Source: Phoronis australis
Lineage: Eukaryota > Phoronida > Phoronidae
NCBI GenBank assembly: GCA_002633005.1
Contig: NMRA01000318.1
Span: 75,863-134,984, forward strand
Direction of reading: 5' to 3'
DNA: 59,122 nucleotides
This document shows positions 23,111 to 35,145 of this stretch, piece after piece. Position numbers and translations under genes: made by a program. A model generated the notes under the pieces. It was not told the DNA's origin and ran no database searches. It saw only the letters and a program-made list of their open reading frames with translations. Numbering within the stretch: position 1 is the stretch's first letter; every line of letters begins with the position of its first letter.

Positions 23111-25125
23111 TTATGCAGTGCTGGACCAATATTGGCATAACAGTGAGCGGTGACACTTTCAGTGCTGATATAAGCAAGTACTATTCTGTCAAACTGTTCT
23201 GTGGCAGTTTGCTGGTTCTTGGCCAGATTCTATGTGCAGTAGTTACTACTGTGCTGCTACACAAATTGTAATCCATCGTCTCCTTATGCTGCTATTTGGC
23301 ACTAAAATGTCTTTACCTTTTTGCACCATGTTCGGTGTGCGTAATGAAAAAGTTCGGGCAATGAACAATGAAAAATGACTTTACTGTACATATTTATTGC
23401 CATATCAACAAGAATGTATATGGTATGGTTCTTATTGTCACTAATTCTAATATTTCTGAGTCTCTACGTTTATTGTACTGGCTATTTCATAATCAACATT
23501 CAAAAAAATCTAATCTAAATCCGTTTGCATTTCATTATCCTCTTCCTGTTGTTGCTGTTGCTGGACTAATCTGTTGGCCAGCTCCCTTCCCTTCTGCCAC
23601 CTTCACGGTCAAGGACACCCCGTAGCCAAACTCCGAGAAGTTTTTCTGCCTCCACAGCATTTCCGATATGTAGATTGACAATGGCCCCCAAAATAAATGC
23701 AGATTCAATGAAACTACCAATAACATAAATCAACACAGTTTAAATTGCAATCATAGTTAACATGAGAGCCAATGCTGGTAATAAACTAATTTGCGTTATC
23801 GAACAAACAAAAACTTGGCTTTAGTGTATGGGCCAGTTATCATATGGAATTTTGTCCAATTATTAATGATCTATGGTCGAGTAAATGCCATCTTGGGTAT
23901 TTCAAACAACAGAGGTATGGGCCATCATAAACGAACTGATATCTATGTTATACTTGAGGGTAAATAAAAAATCTGAAACATATGGCCCCTTGCATTGCCA
24001 CTAAAAATTTACCTTTTAAACAGTCGTTTCATTTTAGTAAAACAAGCCTTTGGGTCAAGTGACGCACAAGACCTCAAATCTATGAGCCATGTTTGAAAAC
24101 CTTTAAGGCGACACAATTCAATGCATCACTTGGCCCAAGTGGAGCAACCCCAACTCATCGAGAATTTTTATGATGCGGGTGCAGCCCTAAAACCATCCCT
24201 GCATTTAAAGGAAAAGTCCTCGATTTTAGATGTTTGGGTATAATAGGATCTAAAATGAATTTTTAGATGAATGGAAAAAATAAAAGTTTTCCAAATTCTG
24301 GTTTTCCCCAAAATCAGATATTATGTTACATGAGTTCACTGCCATGTTTTAATATTCAAGTCAACGTATAGTGCTGTCTTCTACTTAACCATTTATTTGA
24401 AACACATGTAAGTTCCTGTTTGAAATTGTGTTGAATATTTCCTGAAAGATCTTCAAGCTGTTAACAGTTTTTACATTTTGACACTGAGGACAGATCGAGC
24501 CACTAGCGGACCTGAATAGGACTTGGTTTGCATGTGGTTGAGTTTCCGTCAGACTGTGGCTTCTAAGATTAGATTTCAAAATGTGACTCGGACACTCTCA
24601 TCAAAGTCATGCATGGTTTGATTTCATATACACCAACGTTTTACAAATTTAAACCAGAATCTCCTACAAAATGTTCACATCATGTATCAGATTGGAAGCT
24701 TGCCAATGACTCGAATGCATGGCAATAAAAGACAACAATTTTACATTGACTTAACCAGTAAAAAACAGAGGAAAGTTCATGTGACTTAACGTCCTGTTCC
24801 GGGAAAATTTGGATTTAGACAAATTAATTTTCTGAAACGAGAAAGACCATAGAATTTTATTCTAGACTTTATATTGTTCTGTCATTAAATGGGTCACGTG
24901 GTCAGGTATTTTTTAGCAAAATTCAGCAAAAAATGAAAGGTAATTTCACAGCTGAACAATGGTATCCATACAATAACCAAACTTTTTTAGATTGCAATGA
25001 CAAAAAAATTACAAAAATGACACACTGACCACAAGCCAGAGATACATGTAACTGGCATCATGATGACCAAGTGGTCATTTTGCATTAGTAAAATTATAGA
25101 TTTATTTTAACAGAAACTGTCTTAC
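23111..25125. other. Intergenic, possible remnants only
   Basis: No gene is demonstrable. A minus-strand stretch near 23660-23500 reads EAEKLLGVWLRGVLDREGG and, after a shift, a Gln-rich end closing with TDLD and a stop. It could be the last exon of the DUF4806-like gene at 25126-25348, but this is weak. The rest is AT-rich with no recognised repeat. Confidence 0.35.
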
Positions 25126-25348
25126 CAGCTTATTCTTCAGTGAGGAATCTTGACTCAGAATTTCCTGCAGCTGGTCGACCTCAGCCGTAGCTTTTAGGGG
25201 AAACTGGGCAATGATGTAGCGGTGTCGTCACCAGCAAAAGAAGCTTGCTGTAAGTTTATGAGTTTCTTCTGAATTGCGAAGTCATGAACAAGCTGCTGCA
25301 CGTTCACCTGGATCTGTGACAGAGTATTAATACTTTCTCTCTCAAAGC
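25126..25348 (-). pseudogene. DUF4806-like exon with a frameshift
   Basis: On the minus strand an acceptor (ttaacttgtAG) is followed by ESINTLSQIQVNVQQLVHDF and a coiled-coil-like stretch. After a one-base shift near 25210 comes FPLKATAEVDQLQEILSQD and SLKNKLV, ending at a GTAAGA donor (25125-25121). The motif F-P-L-K-x(2-3)-E-(V/L)-x-x-L-x-x-x-L with KNKLV resembles the start of DUF4806 domains seen in many repetitive invertebrate genes. The frameshift suggests a dead copy. The alternatives are a sequencing error or chance resemblance. Confidence 0.4.
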
Positions 25349-26822
25349 CTACAAGTTAAATTATAAACATAACAACTCTCATGTTCTATAGCAAACAATG
25401 TAATGTTTTGTAGCAAATGATGTGACATGCTTTTCCTGTCTTCAAAAATTCTGTCAAATGTCGGTGAGCAATGACAATGAACATTTTGAGTACACCTAGA
25501 AGCAATTTTTTCAAAAACTACACTAAGTTGAATTCTTAAAATGTTGCTACACGAGCTTTAACCTACTACTGTAGGCCTACTACTTTTGTAAGAGCGTACC
25601 GAGTTCAGATCGCCAGGTCAAAAATGGCAAACTTCAAACTAACATATATAAGAACGACTATAAGCTAGAAAAGTACCTATGAGCTCCACTTCAATCACTG
25701 ATAACAATAAGCTGAGATCTTGCCTTATGTCGCCATTTGATGCTTTGAAAACAACTGACATTGCCACTGAGTGGGATCGTTTTTACAATGGAATAAACTT
25801 GCGTTTTAAAAAGTTTAATATTCTAGACATGTCTATTTCTCGCAGACAGAGACCACTTTCTGGATATATAGGCGACGTAGGGCTCAGTATGTATTTAATC
25901 ACTCATATTTTTATTTGTTTCATAGCCATAAGTTGCACTTCACAAATGTAAGATCTTACAAACGCCGAGTAAAAGGAAACCCACCAGAAATAGGTCTGCC
26001 ACTTTAACTGCTTCGTAGCTCAACCATGTTTACATCTGAACCTAGTGTAGTGGGTCTCGAGTGGTTTAGGGAGATAGACATCTCTGATGGAGGCAACGGA
26101 AGTGCTGCGAAGGATGAAGGCATGTTTGGACTTGCTGGACGCTGGTACCTCACAGGTTGGGATTTCCATGGAGGGGAAATGGACTCCTAAATCTCAGAGT
26201 CACTAGAGCTGTACCTGGATGGTGCCTTGTGCCTAAAATTACAGGATTTAGACTTAATTCAGGGTCAAACTCTTCAGCGTGCTTTTGAAAGGTGAACAAC
26301 CTTGCATTAATTGAACAGTGTTTCAAGGTTATGATAATCCCAGATAAGTAATTTTAGAAAACGCTCAACGTTCTGTTCTGAAGAACACTTAGCTCGATCT
26401 TTCTGAACATAGCTCTCCAGTGCACGTATATTACTTTTGATTTTGAAAGTTACGTTATAGAAAAATTGAAATAAGTGCTTGTGGTCAAGTTGTAGCAGTC
26501 TAAATTATCTGAAAGTCAAACCTACTGCATCTTAGCAATCTTAATTAATTTACTATTTTGCATTTCAAGTCTGTAAACTCATTGCTTGACACAAAAGAGT
26601 CAAAAGTCAGAAATGACGACTTATGTAACCAGTCGATGTTGATTAGACATTGTTAATTAATCGGAGTATCGGGCTAGATAATTAAAATATGTAGGAGATT
26701 ATCTAGAGGGTACTCATGTTTCGGGATTCCGGTGCATAATGCACGTTACACAGTTAGGCCTAGTGTACATGTATATGTTTTTCAGCCTTTTTGGCAATAA
26801 GGGGGTAAAAGGGAAGTAAAGG
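25349..26822. other. Intergenic, no gene recognised
   Basis: Open frame 25679-25951 (plus, 90 aa, MSSTSITDNN start) has no recognised motif and no supporting context. Around 26020-26200 there is a less AT-rich stretch without a continuous frame. I see no element ends. Confidence 0.45.
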
Positions 26823-26927
26823 GATCCCTCTTGAAAATGGCTGCCTCGAACCAGTTTACACTGAGTAATGGACACTGACGTAACTCAATGAAACTCAGGT
26901 TCCTGGCAGCCATTTTCAAGAGGGATC
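26823..26927. repeat. Small foldback element with perfect 23-bp arms
   Basis: GATCCCTCTTGAAAATGGCT(GCC) at 26823-26845 is exactly complementary to 26905-26927, with a 59-base loop. It is probably a minimal foldback MITE. No gene is inside. Confidence 0.75.
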
Positions 26928-27728
26928 TACTTATTCCACTTTTGATACATTTATCAGCACGGCCACTCCGAAAAGGTTTGACAATGCTGGGTATGATGTC
27001 CAAGGCTTTTCATGCATTTAGGGTCTCAAATCAGGCACTATATAGTTGGATTTTATAGAGAACCATGCAGTTCATCCACTAACTAACCGGCCCGTTATTC
27101 TGTGATTGCCTGGTTCTCTAAGTCCGGGACCACTATATCAGACCAGTGGCCTCAAATCATGCTCTGGTCATTCGGCCATTTCACTCACCAAAATGTTTTA
27201 ATATTAATAATAAATTGTACTGGTCTCATGCTAATTTTTCCTCTGCTTGTTAACTACAAAATGACCTCAAAAAAGTCATGTTAAAGTTGTAAATCCACTA
27301 TGACTGAGAATTTCAATCCATTAGGGATTTTCATTCTGACTAGGTAGATTTTTTGCTGTCCAAGACATTCTATTAGGATCATTCTTTTAAAAGCATAGGT
27401 AGCCTACTGGGATTTTTAACGGTCGTGGTAGTTGATTCGAGTTCAATTGTCGCCATTAGTGACTGCAAAATTCTTTCTCCCAGAATGGAACCTCTTCTTA
27501 GACAATTGGGACCGGCTGGTCTTAAACAGTACACACCATGCATTTTTGCACATTTTGAATTACGGTGGCCACAGACTAAATGTATGACGTAAAATTTAGG
27601 TAAACCCATGTTTATTTTGTGTAATTAGCTCAAAATTTTGATTTTTCTTTCAATTTTGCCAATTTTCACATTTCCCGCCATGTGACGTCATGGGTTGAAC
27701 ACAAGAGATCAGTGACTAGCATTGAACA
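26928..27728. other. Intergenic, no gene recognised
   Basis: No coding region, RNA gene or repeat structure could be supported. The small minus-strand frames at 26782-27003 and 27379-27609 lack recognisable motifs. Confidence 0.45.
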
Positions 27729-28000
27729 ATGGCGGAGACCAGGGAATTTGAAAGTGACGACGATTATGAGCAAGAATTGAACGAATACTATGAAGAAACG
27801 TATGAGAATGGTGGCCAGGATGAGGAAATGGGGTTGCACGAAAGCGAGAACAAGTTTAATGTGCTTCCGGCTGCGTACTTTTCTACTTTGAGCCTTATGA
27901 ACTGGATCCTCCCGCGAGAGAAGCGGCCTCGGGCTCGGCGAGTCAACCCAGTCATCCAACAGACGATCCTGAATTAAGAGCTGATGTTTCTGAATGATAA
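27729..28000 (+). CDS. Acidic N-terminal ORF, possible transposon-gene start
   Basis: From ATG at 27729 (context acaatggcg) the frame runs METREFESDDDYEQ-like through a strongly acidic, Tyr-rich stretch for about 50 residues. The plain frame continues to 27977. A better-looking continuation lies one frame over: FYFEPYELDPPAREAAS, ending at about 27996. That hints at a frameshift. Acidic starts followed by a YxFEP motif occur in repetitive invertebrate genes of uncertain function (memory only). It points towards the minus-strand THAP exon. Function unknown. Confidence 0.25.
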
Positions 28001-28049
28001 ATATTGTCCTTTATTGAACCAGGCCTTCATCGTCTCCTGTGACTGGAGT

Positions 28050-28240
28050 CGAAACACGAGTCCTCAAAGTGAGCAGAACACAGAGTGGCCCCGGACCGAA
28101 TCGCTTGGTCCACGATGACGTCCCACACTCTCGTTCGGCGCACGAAGTCATGCCACTTCTGCGCAACTTTGGTGTCCTTCGGAACACCGAGACGTTTTCC
28201 GCCTGGCTGCTGTTGTTGCAGCCTCCGGAAACACATCTTT
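28050..28240 (-). pseudogene. THAP-type zinc-finger domain, frameshifted
   Basis: On the minus strand one frame gives KRCVSGGCNNS...NVSVFR. The adjoining frame continues PKDTKVAQKWHDFVRRTR and TLCSAHFEDSCFD. Together they show the THAP signature: C-x4-C, the invariant Trp, C-x2-H followed by F, and the ~75-residue length. THAP domains bind DNA and occur in cellular regulators and in P-element, Kolobok and other transposases. The frameshift lies near 28190. No downstream transposase domain was found. Confidence 0.65.
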
Positions 28241-28828
28241 TGATCCCTCTACGAACCTTCTCGACGCTCAATGTACTTTGCATTCTCTTCACTCTATACA
28301 CTTTGTCTCTGATCCGAACGGTATGGCGAACGACCTGGGTTCAACCCATGACGTTGTACATAATTATTATTTTTTTCAATTTTTGCGTGTTTCTTTATGA
28401 GCTGTGCACTAAAGGCACTGGAATCAAGTAAGATATAATAATAAAATTTATTTTGAGGTACTAGAGTCATGTTGTGTACACTTTAAAGCCACCAGGAAAA
28501 ACGGCAACTATGTATACAATTCATGAGCGAGCACGCGCCCGTACCACCCTATCCTCCGCGGACATGTTACAGCTTCAGACAGGTTCGTCGACTAATTTCA
28601 AGAGTGTCAAAGTTGAAGACTGGGCAAGTCTTCGAGTTCATAAGGCAGGTGCATTGCTACTTAGAGTTAGAATCAACATATTTGTAAAGTGTTTGTAAAA
28701 CACCCGAGGTAATAGGCCAAAATTTCTACTCCGAAGACAATAATTGTTGGCTAAACAAACTGTTCCTGATTGCCTTGCAAGAACCGTAAAAATGAAGGTG
28801 CAAATCCTTAAAGCTTTTAACGAATACT
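28241..28828. other. Intergenic, no gene recognised
   Basis: The open frames at 28039-28431 and 28474-28698 on plus are antisense to the THAP exon or lack motifs. No repeat ends are seen. Confidence 0.4.
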
Positions 28829-28908
28829 GACCTCGGCAACAATTAAAAGTACCGACCTTAGCAACAAGTACCGACCTCAGCAACAAGTACCGGCCTTAGC
28901 AACAAGTA
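28829..28908. repeat. 19-bp minisatellite, four units
   Basis: Units of (c)cg(a/g)cct(t/c)(a/g)gcaacaagta repeat in a row, starting with a diverged unit with a six-base longer spacer (gacctcggcaacaattaaaagta), then three close copies. The period is 19 bases. Confidence 0.7.
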
Positions 28909-31890
28909 CCATCCCGTTATTTCTCAGTGGATTCGCTTCTGTTTGCGTATTGACAAAGCTCAATAAATGGTTGTATTTCAGGTTAGATTCAGCTTCTTCG
29001 ACTAAGGGGTGGAAGTATAGTTTTCGATGGCATAGGTTCCACCAAAATGAATTGGTTCGCCAAAAGCAGATTAGTAGAAGACCTTTTCACCGACCTAACT
29101 CCAACGACTGATTTGGAAGTATTTCAGGCATGTAAGCAAGTTTATAGAATACACACCCGAGTATTTGTTCACAATATCCTATACCGCTGATGCGATGAGC
29201 TGATTTCTTTTTATTGCGTACCGGTGCGCTTTCGGGGAAGGCACTGTACAGTTCTCATTGAGTTTTAACTGAAATCCAGCCGGACTTCACAGAGCCCATT
29301 CGATTCCGTGTAGAAGTCTGTATGATGAATAAAATGAAAACTTGTGCACTATTTCACGCCCACTCCATTCACCACAGACCGTATACGTGTATTGCCGCAC
29401 AACCACTTCAATGTCGGTCAGTTCGATCTACGTTGGTAAGGTTGTCGTGAGCTACGGTTACATTGCCTGCGTAAACTTTCGCCGGAAGGGAACAGCTAAC
29501 GACTCCGGAAGGTTCACCATGAGACAAATGCTACGTTTACATTTGGCGTGTTGTTAAGGTCACAACGCCCAAGTTAGCCTAAGCCAGAGTCCATATCCGG
29601 TACAGCACTGAAAAAACGCGGGGGCTATAGCCCTCAGCCCCCTATGGTGCACCGACCATGCATAATCGATTCACAAGTCAATGATCGTTGCTTATTCGAG
29701 ACGATGAAAAAATGTTTCGCTAATTTCTCTTATAAGGCCTCGACTTTAGAAATTCCAAGTCGGCTAATAATTTCAGTTTTAAAAACAGCCATGTTTGGTC
29801 TTTTATTGTTCGTGTTTTTACTTTGAAGCTAGTGCGCTAAACAAGCGTGTCAACGGTTGATTTACGACCACAGTTATCTCATCCAGCATGTTCACCCAAG
29901 CCCTTGAATATGAGTGCATCATTTCTAGTCCAATGGCGTGCACAAATACGCTTTGATCCCTCCCTCCCTCCCTGGCTCCCATCGGCGTATTGAAACAATT
30001 TAGGAGGCAATGAATTGCTCAAAGATTGATGACAACAGCCCTCGAGTATGGCAATCAGGATGGATTTGAAGGACTGTGGCTTGGAGTTTTATCTACAAAC
30101 GAGGGTTCGAGGAGGGTGTGCGAAAAGATGGGGTTCAACTCCTGAAAGGTGTTTCTCGAGGAACTGTCCTGCCGGGCATACAGCTCATATTTCACCATTA
30201 ATACAAAACTTTATAGCTGGGGATACAACTCAGTTCGAACAAACTAGTAGTTCTATTACTGATTTTCAACTATTGGACAATAGAAACTATATTGACGTTG
30301 CGACGTGTGATGGCCGGTAGATGGCGATGGGACAGAGTTTGGTTCTCAGCCTATTGTTTTCTTAGCCTTACATGTATGAAGACATTCAATTAAATATGTT
30401 GTACTACAATTACGTTTCATTCTGTGAACGTCGCATGTTTCTCATTGTAATTATGCTGTAAACTAGGTTCCCGTGTTTGCTATAGTCCCCCCAAGGCTAC
30501 TACAGCGTCCGGCGGTCGCTTTCTCTTCATTTAGGCTTTATCAGTTGGTCTGTAAGATGTATTCCTCGAAGACTTTTGTTCCATTATTATCTGTCGTGGA
30601 TTTAGGTGTCAGATCAAAGTGTCTATTACATTTTCTAATTTTATTTGAATTGTAACTGTGTGCAGATGATGTTTTACAGTGCAACGGCGTTTGACTAGCG
30701 ATACAAGGTTCCGCACTCTTCAACAAGAATGCAATAAAATAGATACATCGTATCCATATTTTGAGAACCAGTTGATGCCCGTTATTCAATGAAAAAAAAT
30801 CAAAATGCGGGCATGTCATATCAGGCTATTTCTATGGGTGGAAATCTACGCAATCCGTGATTCCAGTCCATATAGATGACATCTGCGGCATAATGAATCG
30901 TGGGAATTTTGCCAAGCGAAGCGGAAACTGAGGCGAATGTCTTACTTTTTATTTCTTGTACCTGGTGCGCGCAAATACTCTCAGCATGCGGGAGAGTTGG
31001 GGCCTGTTCCAAGAAACTGACTTAAGTTTAAGATTTGTTTTTACTTCCAAACTTTGAAACTTCCACATTCGGTAGGTTAGTCAAAATTAATACAAAACTT
31101 ATGTCAAACACTAATAAAGTCAAACTCAAGAACTCTTTCTTGAAAGGGTTTTTATGCAAAATTAACTTTTATTTTAAAATTCACTAAAATTTACACGCAC
31201 GATATGTCTTAACTAAGTCACTTTTGTTGGAACTAGCTCTTGATCTATAAGAATAACATATCATACATTATTTTGGACAGTAGCAGTGTTTGACAAAATT
31301 AGAAGCGAGAAGTGGAAAGCAAAAAACGAAGTTAGAGTGCAGCATGAGAACGAAAATATTATTTTGAACAGTAAAAGCTCGAAGATTTAAGACGCACTTT
31401 GAATGAAATGAACGGGAGATTCAATTTAGGCGATTACCTGCACGTCGTGGTGCCTCAACGACTAAATACTTCAATATACGCTAAATTTGAGTTTGGCGGA
31501 AAATTCGTTGCATAATGATGAGGTGTTTACATATTGATCACACATACGTCATGATACGACCGTACAATAACTGAGTTATCTAAGGGTGAAATACAAAAGA
31601 ACCTTTCCATTTCCCCGAATTTCGCATGACTGAAATAACTCACTGCGGGGAATCTAAACGAACTTAAAACCTCCAACGTAGCGTTGCCTGTAATAAAAAT
31701 TAAGTACTGGGGCCCTTTCCAAGAAAAATGACTCAGCTAAGACAAATCTTAAATTCCGGTAATTTTTTAAAGAGTCCTGGAACGCGATCAACAGACGAAA
31801 TTGCAATATTGAAAGTCGTACTCTGCCACTGAAATAAAATTCAACCTGCCCACCACGTATTTTTAGGGTTTGTTGGTCACGATTTTTAAT
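28909..31890. other. Long stretch without recognisable genes
   Basis: Several short open frames (such as 29342-29557, 29644-29826, 30048-30320 and 31654-31992) show no conserved motif. Sequences ggggcctgttccaagaaactgacttaag (31009) and ggggccctttccaagaaaaatgactcagctaag (31709) look like starts of a dispersed MITE-like family, with a complementary-looking aagacaaa.cttaaatttgtcttaag near 32290. I could not define element borders. Confidence 0.4.
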
Positions 31891-32850
31891 TTCTGTACAT
31901 ATCAAAGCGTTTTCTTTTAGTTTCAAATTCCAAAATAAAACTCTGTCAACTGCTTGCCACTTGGTTAATTTTTCTCCCGTAAGGCAAAGCACGTCTCTTT
32001 ACTTATTATGGCAAGACATAGACGTAGCACGTTTCCCTTACATGGAAATGTGCCCTTTGACCTCAAGCAACTTCAACAAACTGAAGGTGAGCGCATGCAT
32101 GCATTTATCATTAGTGGGAGGGAGATTAGAAAGTCTGTGGTAACCACAGAGTTTTTCCTTTGCAGAAATTTCAAAAATCGTGAATTTTGTGATTTTTTCA
32201 CAGGGGACAGTGCGTTACGTTGCGAGAGGTTCTTTCGTGAGGAATTGTTCAAAAGATATTTTTTAAAGCTTTTGCAGTCCATGCCTCTTTAAGACAAAAC
32301 TTAAATTTGTCTTAAGTGGGTTTGACTGATGATTTGGCGGAATTTTTTACTTAATTTTGACTAACTTTCTGGATCAGATAGTATCGCCTGACTGGGCTGG
32401 GCTGATAAAAATGAAAGTTAAGTTATAACATTATTTGAGCTTAAACCAATAACATTTCTGAATTCCTCGTCAAATGCTGATCATGTTCCGTTTCTGAATC
32501 GCCAAAATCGCCCAACTACAACAGAAGTTAAGACAATCTATTCTTTCCAAACTTATTACCAACGCACTGGGTTTGACTGTTTTCTTACGCGTTCGGTATT
32601 AGCGTGCAACCACCATACGTTTCATTTGAAGCCTGGGAGATAATTGGCCTGCTTACTATCATACGAGACAAAAGACTGAGCTGGGAAGTTAACAAAACAG
32701 CTAGATGTTATCGCGCGTTCAGCACACCTCACGTCTGGAAAAGTTGCTGAACGACAGAACGCTGTAATGACCATGAGTTTGACCAGTGCTGTTGTGGGGC
32801 GTAGGCGCACGTAGCGCCTATAGCACAGAATTTTACGTTCATTGCTCAAG
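31890..32850. repeat. Mosaic copy of the 55.4-56.7-kb repeat, partly inverted
   Basis: 31896-32290 resembles 56075-56720 in the same orientation (cgttttcttttagtttcaaatt.c, tctgtggtaac/ttac, aaatcgtgaatttt, acgttgcgagag). 32465-32830 is the inverse of about 55480-55785: its complement shares acttttccagacgtga..tgctgaacg, gttaac..cccagct, tctcccaggctt and tcttaacttctgttgtagttgg. A short frame (TFPDVRxAERAIT) is open in both inverted copies, at 32622-32849 on minus and 55460-55699 on plus. Confidence 0.6.
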
Positions 32851-33309
32851 GTGATACGGGGGGGACTTTCAGCGCCTACTGACCTCTAAGTTTACCACTA
32901 CAGCACTGAGTATGACATAAACAGTTTATTTAGAAGCCTTTTCAAGTTTCGGCCGCTGACCAGTAATAACATTTAGCGTAACGCATCATTGGTCTTCCTG
33001 ATACTGGCGAACTTCTGCGGAATAAGCGTGAGTGATTCTGTTTAACGTAGCGCGTTGTATTCACACCTCATTGAGGACACTGATTGTGTGACGTTAATGG
33101 GACTACTGAGTGTGCAGTCAAAATTTGGTCAAGCCAACACTCAACTTTGAACCAGAGCTGAAGGTCTACAACTGAGCCCATACCCAGATCTGAAACAGAG
33201 CTTCAAAAGGCCATCCAAACGCTTGTGAAACGGATATAAATCAAAAGAATGAGAGAACAGTACTTGATTATTGTTCTAGTGCTAGCCAACTCGAACATTC
33301 TTGATATAT

Positions 33310-33715
33310 TTAAAGGACCGCAAACAGACTTACCGTTATATTTCGGCCCTTTCTACCTTTGTCTAACAACGACGAATTAAATTGTCTGCCATCCTCTACC
33401 CAGAGTTTTTTTTACCTTTTATGACATCAAGAAGTGATCCGAATGCAAGCCAAGAAGCTAAGTGAATGTTAAAGTTCAAGAGCACATTGCTATTTTAGGT
33501 AAAAACGAAGTGGCTGAGTGCAAAGCGAATACTAATGGAATTCCCTTGACAAAATTTTTTCGGCTATATATTTTGCCTCCTTTTACTTTCCTCGAACAAT
33601 AACGAATCAAATCGTCTGCCATGTTGTAACCTCACATTTTGACCCAATGACATATTATAATTAACAGCGACTGGAATGCCAGTCAATGAGCCAAATAAAA
33701 CTCACACCCTTCTCA
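33310..33715. repeat. Diverged ~235-bp tandem pair
   Basis: Two units share tttcggcccttt/ttttgcctcctttta, c..aacaa(c/t)(g)acgaat(t/c)aaat(t/c)gtctgccat and then acc.(t/c)..tttgac. The starts are near 33310 and 33545. No coding content. Confidence 0.5.
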
Positions 33716-34139
33716 CACATGAACATTATGGCCCTTGGTCTTTTCTAATAGTTGCCAAGTAATTCGCTAGAAGCGTAGGTCACGCTTGACGGCAAACTTT
33801 GACAAGTTTTCAAATGCTCGTCCAAACTTTTTAGAGTTGTCAAGGGTTGTATAGCATTATTTTGTTGGAGTGTAATTGCCGGATGGGAAAATCGTTTTTA
33901 GTATCTGTTAATAGGCCAAACCGGGTTTGGTATCTTTAAGTTTACCTACTAAATCTGGTCTAGTTGTCAAAAAGATAACCCTGCAATGTTATTTAATGTA
34001 AAGTTTTGGTTTTGTAAATTTATTTAATTTGTTAAGAGCAAGAAAATTAACTTGGTTGCACTTTACGAAACATTGAGCATTTTTATAAGTCACGATGGCG
34101 GCATCCGCCATCTTGAATTTCGCCCGATTTCCATCTTCT

Positions 34140-34881
34140 GAACCACAGGCGCTTGGGTTTATCGCAAATGACGTCACTCAATAATATATAATAAGAAAAC
34201 ATAAAGGTTGGACACTCGAAATCTGTTTCCTAAAAATTTTCTACTCAAATGTGCATGGAACTCCACGAAACTAGCATCGAACAACTCTTAGAATACCTTC
34301 TTTCATTTGATCTCTTCAAATTGCCTTCGAGTGGTGATTTGGCGACAAAAATGCCAAAAGAATGCCAAAATCACAAATTCAAGGACCTAATTCCGTGATG
34401 TCATGGCAGACGGTCTTCGCACATCCGGGTTTTGACGGACGCTCCCGAGCCAAATACGAAAGTCTAATTTCGCGCGGCTTTCGCCGTCAATCCATCGACT
34501 ACTTGATCATGAGAAGCAGAGAGCACTTTATTGCCAAATAAATGTAATTACTCACATATTTGTGTCAAATATAAATTATCCTGATACTGTATTGATATGC
34601 GAAGTTTTTTGTGTACTGTGATTTCTTATGAAGGTTTTACTTTTGGCCAAAAGCATCGAGTTAACTCGTCGGCCACGCGCATTGTAATACTTGCACGGAC
34701 TGCGTTTCCTGGCCGAGTGTGTGTTGTGCTTCAATCAAAAAAGTGCGTGATGTCAAGATGGAGTTCCATGCACATTTGAGTAGAAAATTCTGAGCAAACA
34801 GATTTCGAGTGTCCAACCTTTATGTTTTCTTATATATATTATTGAGTGACGTCATTTGCGATAAACCCAAGCGCCTGTGCT
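34140..34881. repeat. Inverted-repeat element with CRE-bearing arms
   Basis: The left arm 34140-34265 is complementary to the right arm 34759-34881, with only a few differences, around a ~490-base centre. Each arm contains the perfect palindrome TGACGTCA (34169-34176, 34847-34854) next to ctcaataatatata. The arms also share caaaggcgcttgggttt-like and ggttggacactcgaaatctg sequence. This is probably a MITE-like element. No gene is seen in the centre. Confidence 0.75.
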
Positions 34882-35064
34882 TGAATTCAGAGTTTTGAGA
34901 TTGTTTTGGAAATTCCATCGCCAATTCACCACTCACGAAGACAGTTAATGGGATCTAGGAAAGATAAGGCTTCGAAGGTTTATGCAACACCAGACTGAGG
35001 GAGGTGCACGCGGATTTTATTTGGGTTTTGGACGGTTGAAGTTGGGAGCCTCGGCTTGGCAAAG

Positions 35065-35145
35065 TTTAAGTGTCCAACCTTTATGTTTTCTTATATATAT
35101 TATTGAGTGACGTCATTTGCGATAAACCCAAGCGCCTGTGTTCGG
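35065..35145. repeat. Third, direct copy of the CRE-bearing arm
   Basis: About 80 bases repeat the right arm almost exactly (agtgtccaacctttatgttt ... gcgataaacccaagcgcctgtg), including TGACGTCA at 35108-35115. It lies 260 bases downstream in the same orientation. Confidence 0.75.
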
